Shown piece after piece: positions 61,101 to 64,000 of a stretch of DNA of 64,000 nt. The position numbers and the translations under genes are program-made. The first letter of the stretch is position 1. Each line of letters starts with the position of its first letter. Source of the stretch: Stutzerimonas stutzeri (GTDB lineage: Bacteria; Pseudomonadota; Gammaproteobacteria; Pseudomonadales; Pseudomonadaceae); NCBI RefSeq assembly GCF_009789555.1, contig NZ_CP046902.1:1814001-1878000 (forward strand), written 5' to 3'. The notes beneath the pieces were generated by a model. That model was not told where the DNA came from and did no database searches. It was given only the letters and a program-made list of their open reading frames with translations.

Positions 61101-62174
61101 TCAATCACCGTCGTGGGCATTGAAGCCGATCTGTACGCCCAGCGCCCGGGCCAGTTCGTTCTGATGCAGCCGGTGCAGGACGTCGATTTCCTGATACAGC
61201 TCGTTCAAGCGCACGCGTCCAGCTTCATCGGCGATCAGTTCGCTGAATGGCAACAGAGTGTCGGCCAGCTGCTTACGGGTCGTGGCGTAGGCGACGTCGA
61301 TGCGCTCGATCAGATCGGCCTGTTCCGCCGGGACGAGTTTCTTGAAACCGTTGTCGTCCTTGCCCAGCCACAGTTGCTGGGCGCCGGCGAGCACCGCATC
61401 GATACTGCCGAGCGTCGCATCGCTGCGCCAGGCCTCGGCTTGGAAGGGTTGGGGGAAGCCCTTGCTCTGGCGGCCCAGCGGAGCGCCCAGTTTTTTCTTC
61501 AGACCGTCCAGCGCGGTGACCTGCACGCGCAACAGGTCGGCAATCGCTTCTTGCGATTCGGTGTAACGCTCGTTGGGAAATTCGCTCAACTGGGCAGCCA
61601 TGCCATTGTCGGCTTTCCACGCGTGCAGCATGTCGGCGGCGAGCTGCTGCTGATGCTCGCCGATCGCCTGCAGCAGGCGGCAGTAACGCACCTTGGTCGG
61701 CTCATCGCTCAGGTCCACGGCTTTGTCATAGAGTACGTACTCATACGCTGAAAGCCCCTGCAGGACGACGCTGGCGTTTTCCAGGTCGGCCTGGGTCAGC
61801 TCGGGTTTGTTTTTCAGCAGCGCAGTGACCTGGCGCCCGACCAGGTTCTTCTTGTCGGGCCAGAACTGCACCTGCCAGGCGCGGTTGCCTTCGCCCATCG
61901 GCCCGATCAGCATCGGCTGCAGGCCTGACCAGGCGAACTGCGCGTTCAGGAAGGCCTTGCGCGCGGTGTCCAGTTCTTCATTGCCGGCACAGAAGGCGAT
62001 GCTGCTGGCAGCCATGCGCCGGTTGGTATCGGCCCATTGGGTGTAGGCCGGCAGTACGACGTCGTCGGCCAGGGTCTTGCTGGTTTCGGCGAACGGGTCG
62101 GAGGGGGCGCAGCCGCCGAGCAATAGGCCGAGCGCGGTGGCGGTGAACGCTGAGAGATAACGGTTGGGGTACAT
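61101..62174 (-). CDS. Imelysin-family (M75) lipoprotein
   Basis: 357 residues. Lipobox LLGGC (Cys22). Four-helix-bundle imelysin fold; blocks WSGLQPMLIGPMGEGNRAWQVQFWP and LQGLSAYEYVLYD are family marks. The classic GxHxxE metal site is not visible (the matching segment reads QVQFWPDKKN), so it is unlikely to be a peptidase; more likely an iron-binding or heme-related periplasmic protein. GAGGAG precedes ATG 62174. Coupled to the DUF1513 gene. Confidence 0.9.
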   Translation of the reverse strand: MYPNRYLSAFTATALGLLLGGCAPSDPFAETSKTLADDVVLPAYTQWADTNRRMAASSIAFCAGNEELDTARKAFLNAQFAWSGLQPMLIGPMGEGNRAWQVQFWPDKKNLVGRQVTALLKNKPELTQADLENASVVLQGLSAYEYVLYDKAVDLSDEPTKVRYCRLLQAIGEHQQQLAADMLHAWKADNGMAAQLSEFPNERYTESQEAIADLLRVQVTALDGLKKKLGAPLGRQSKGFPQPFQAEAWRSDATLGSIDAVLAGAQQLWLGKDDNGFKKLVPAEQADLIERIDVAYATTRKQLADTLLPFSELIADEAGRVRLNELYQEIDVLHRLHQNELARALGVQIGFNAHDGD

Positions 62175-62216
62175 AGTGCTCCTCGGCAAGGTCGGACAGC
62201 GCTGGCCTGACCGGCG

Positions 62217-63632
62217 CTAGAGTGAGTCGAGAAAAGCCAGCAGGGCGCTGCGTTCGTCGCTGTCGAAGCCGAGTACGGCCTGCTTGGCCCGTTCCGCTTC
62301 GCCGCCATGCCAGAGTATCGCTTCGAGTAGATTGCGGGCGCGCCCGTCATGCAGGAACTGGGTATGGCCGCTGACCGTTTCGGTCAGGCCGATGCCCCAC
62401 AGCGGGGGTGTCCGCCACTCGCTGCCGCTGGCTTCGAATTCGGGGCGGTGATCGGCAAGCCCGTCGCCCATGTCGTGCAGCAGGAGATCGGTGTAGGGGT
62501 GGATCACCTGGTTGGCGAGTTCCGGCTCAGCGGCATCCCCCGTGGTGAATGTCGGCACGTGGCAGTTCTGGCAGCCGGCCCGGTGAAACAGTGTCTTGCC
62601 CGCCAGCACCTGAGGGTCGTCGACCTTTCGCCGTGCCGGTACGCCGAGGTTGCGTGTGTAGAACAGCACCAGCCCTAGAATGTTATCGCTGACTTCCGGC
62701 TCGCCGCCGTTGGGCATCGCCTGGCACGCCTGTTGTCGGTCGGTGCAGGTGTCGCCGGTGAACAGGCTGCTGCTCAGGCCCATGTCGTTGAAGAAAGCGT
62801 CGGCGTTCTGCTGGTTCAGGTTCGGCTGCCCGGCTTTCCAGCCGAAGCGGCCGACCACCGTCTCGCCTGTGCGTTGGTCGAACACCCGGTTGGGGCGGCC
62901 GGAGATACCGTTTCCGGTGCGGTCCTCCGGGTCGGCGTTAGCCAGCAGGGCGGATTCGGGGATGGCTTCCAGCAATCCGAGGCCGATCATTGGCGGTGCC
63001 ACACGGACGGAAGAGCGGGTCTGCGGGTGCATCGGGCCGTAGCCAAGCTCGGAGATTTCCAGCTGCGGAATGCGCAGTTCCACTTCAAAGCCGTCGGTGA
63101 AGCGCTCTACCCGGGTGCCGTAGCTCAACCGGACCTTGCCTTCAGGGGGTACGCCGGGAACCGCCATGTCCTGCAGTTGGCCGCCGTATGTGGGTTCCGG
63201 CGCAATGCCGCGCTGCCTGAGCACCTCGGTGTGTTCCGGGCCAGCGGGTATCGACAGACGCACCAGCATCGACACGGCGTTGCCACGCTCGGCTTCGACC
63301 GGACGGCCGCGGCCATCCTTGATGTGGCAGTTCTGGCAGGCGTTGGTATTGAACAGCGGACCCAGCCCGTCGCGAGCGGTGGTGGAGGAGGGCGCGATCA
63401 CCCAGGGATTGCGGAAGAAACTGTTACCGACGCTGAAGTCCAGGCGCCGCGATGGCGTCAGGTTGGCCGACGGCAGCGAAAAGGCATTGTGATCGAACTT
63501 CATCACGGTCGCGCCACCAGCGGAAAGGGCTTCCCCTGGCTCGGCCTGCGTAAAGCGGGGCGTCTGCTCGCCACAGCCGGTCAGGCCATAGGCCAGCAGC
63601 AAAGCGGTCGCAGCGCGGAAAAGCGGGTGCAT
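62217..63632 (-). CDS. Di-heme oxidoreductase-family lipoprotein
   Basis: 471 residues. Lipobox-like LTGC (Cys20). Two c-type heme sites, CQNCH near residues 97 and 360 (NACQNCHIKDG and AGCQNCHVPTF). Also VSDNILGLVLFYTRNLGVPARR. This is the di-heme oxidoredictase/DUF1111 family, paired with imelysins in iron-regulated clusters (as in the P. aeruginosa icmP locus, from memory). Likely acts in electron transfer or iron redox in the periplasm. 42 bases before the imelysin gene. Confidence 0.9.
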   Translation of the reverse strand: MHPLFRAATALLLAYGLTGCGEQTPRFTQAEPGEALSAGGATVMKFDHNAFSLPSANLTPSRRLDFSVGNSFFRNPWVIAPSSTTARDGLGPLFNTNACQNCHIKDGRGRPVEAERGNAVSMLVRLSIPAGPEHTEVLRQRGIAPEPTYGGQLQDMAVPGVPPEGKVRLSYGTRVERFTDGFEVELRIPQLEISELGYGPMHPQTRSSVRVAPPMIGLGLLEAIPESALLANADPEDRTGNGISGRPNRVFDQRTGETVVGRFGWKAGQPNLNQQNADAFFNDMGLSSSLFTGDTCTDRQQACQAMPNGGEPEVSDNILGLVLFYTRNLGVPARRKVDDPQVLAGKTLFHRAGCQNCHVPTFTTGDAAEPELANQVIHPYTDLLLHDMGDGLADHRPEFEASGSEWRTPPLWGIGLTETVSGHTQFLHDGRARNLLEAILWHGGEAERAKQAVLGFDSDERSALLAFLDSL

Positions 63633-63685
63633 CGGTGGTACCAGGGTCGTGACAGGGCGGTAATCTTAGCAGGCTAATGGAGTTT

Positions 63686-63706
63686 GAATAAGAGCAATTT
63701 GCATTT
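63686..63706 (-). promoter_or_regulatory. Possible Fur box ahead of the di-heme gene
   Basis: Minus-strand AAATGCAAATTGCTCTTATTC resembles Pseudomonas Fur sites (GATAATGATAATCATTATC-type, with AATGCAAAT and a CTTATTC half). It is 53-74 bases before the di-heme start. Several mismatches remain. Iron control of such clusters is established in P. aeruginosa. Confidence 0.45.
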
Positions 63707-63799
63707 GCCGGCTGACGTATGCGGGGCAGGAATCACGTATCGGGGCATCGGTTGGGGCTCCGAGGGCGGCATCGCACCGCCTCGGGGTCAGGTGTCGGC

Positions 63800-64000
63800 T
63801 CAGAACTGGTGGTCAGCCGTGTCCGGGTTCAGATCGCTGATGCCCAGTGCGGCAGCGGCTTTCTCGATGGATGCGGTCTGCTGCACCAGCGCCGCAATCG
63901 CGTCACGTACCTTCTCCTGGCCTTCGCTGTTGTCGGGTGCGATCAGTTGGTCGAAGGCTTCGCCGCCCTCGGCGCTGGTGACCAGCACCTGCAGTTTGGC
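63800..64000 (-). CDS. Imelysin-family protein, C-terminal 66 residues, cut by window edge
   Basis: Only the end is inside the window: LVTSAEGGEAFDQLIAPDN, a helical EKVRDAIAALVQQTASIEKAAAALGI and the tail DLNPDTADHQF. It resembles, from memory, the C-terminus of the IcmP/imelysin proteins that lead the iron cluster. The frame is open to the window edge, so the N-terminus is off-window. It lies 167 bases upstream of the di-heme gene on the same strand. Confidence 0.8.
   Translation of the reverse strand, partial: AKLQVLVTSAEGGEAFDQLIAPDNSEGQEKVRDAIAALVQQTASIEKAAAALGISDLNPDTADHQF

Overview
The window is a 64 kb piece of a GC-rich chromosome from a member of the Pseudomonadaceae. I infer the Pseudomonas stutzeri (Stutzerimonas) group or a close relative. 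The gene blocks follow, from memory, the order of P. aeruginosa PAO1: ychF-pth-rplY-prs-tRNA-Gln-ispE-lolB-TPR lipoprotein / hemA-prfA-prmC-moeB-murI-pagL, then hpt/upp/uraA, dciA/secA-argJ-nudix, yajQ-mscS-ampG, fxsA-groES-groEL, mexVW, and an imelysin iron cluster. The blocks are joined differently here, and ahpC-ahpF, a DUF3182/hydrolase pair and a DUF1302/DUF1329/LuxR locus lie between them. Nearly all of the DNA is core or conserved genus-level sequence. I see no insertion sequence, prophage, integrase or CRISPR array.

Layout. 1-38: 5' part of a tRNA-Met (minus). 0.4-3 kb: LysR regulator, tiny acidic protein, membrane metallophosphoesterase. 3-11 kb, minus strand: alkyladenine glycosylase, YchF, Pth, L25, Prs, two identical tRNA-Gln genes, IspE, LolB and a TPR lipoprotein (translation quality, nucleotide and isoprenoid precursors, lipoprotein sorting). 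11-16.6 kb, plus strand: tightly packed hemA-prfA-prmC-moeB-murI, then pagL. 16.6-19.7 kb: YkgJ-type protein, uracil salvage (upp-uraA) and divergent hpt. 20.2-26.4 kb: DUF1302, DUF1329 and a MalT-like LuxR regulator. 26.5-28.4 kb, minus: DUF3509, LexA-controlled yebG, a membrane protein and dciA. 28.7-33.7 kb: secA, argJ, Nudix/ThiE-like fusion. 33.8-36.2 kb: OxyR-type ahpC-ahpF. 36.3-38.3 kb: ATP-grasp-like DUF3182 protein overlapping an alpha/beta hydrolase. 38.3-43.9 kb, minus: a probable five-gene run of response regulator, PanE-like reductase, histidine kinase, cobalamin adenosyltransferase and a membrane protein with a voltage-sensor-like domain. 44-53.7 kb: yajQ, mscS, ampG, alkyltransferase-like protein, DUF481, SDR, HugZ-like, fxsA, groES-groEL, small exported protein. 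53.7-64 kb, minus: mexW, mexV, a chemoreceptor and an iron-type cluster (DUF1513, imelysin lipoprotein, di-heme oxidoreductase, C-terminus of a second imelysin).

The best candidates for something undescribed are (i) the 342-residue protein at 38290-39318, whose first 140 residues look like a voltage-sensor domain (S4-like arginines, acidic S2/S3 counter-charges) joined to a soluble helical region with no pore helices, and (ii) the translationally overlapping ATP-grasp-like DUF3182 / alpha-beta hydrolase pair beside it. All functional calls were made by reading motifs and by recall of families; no database search was run.
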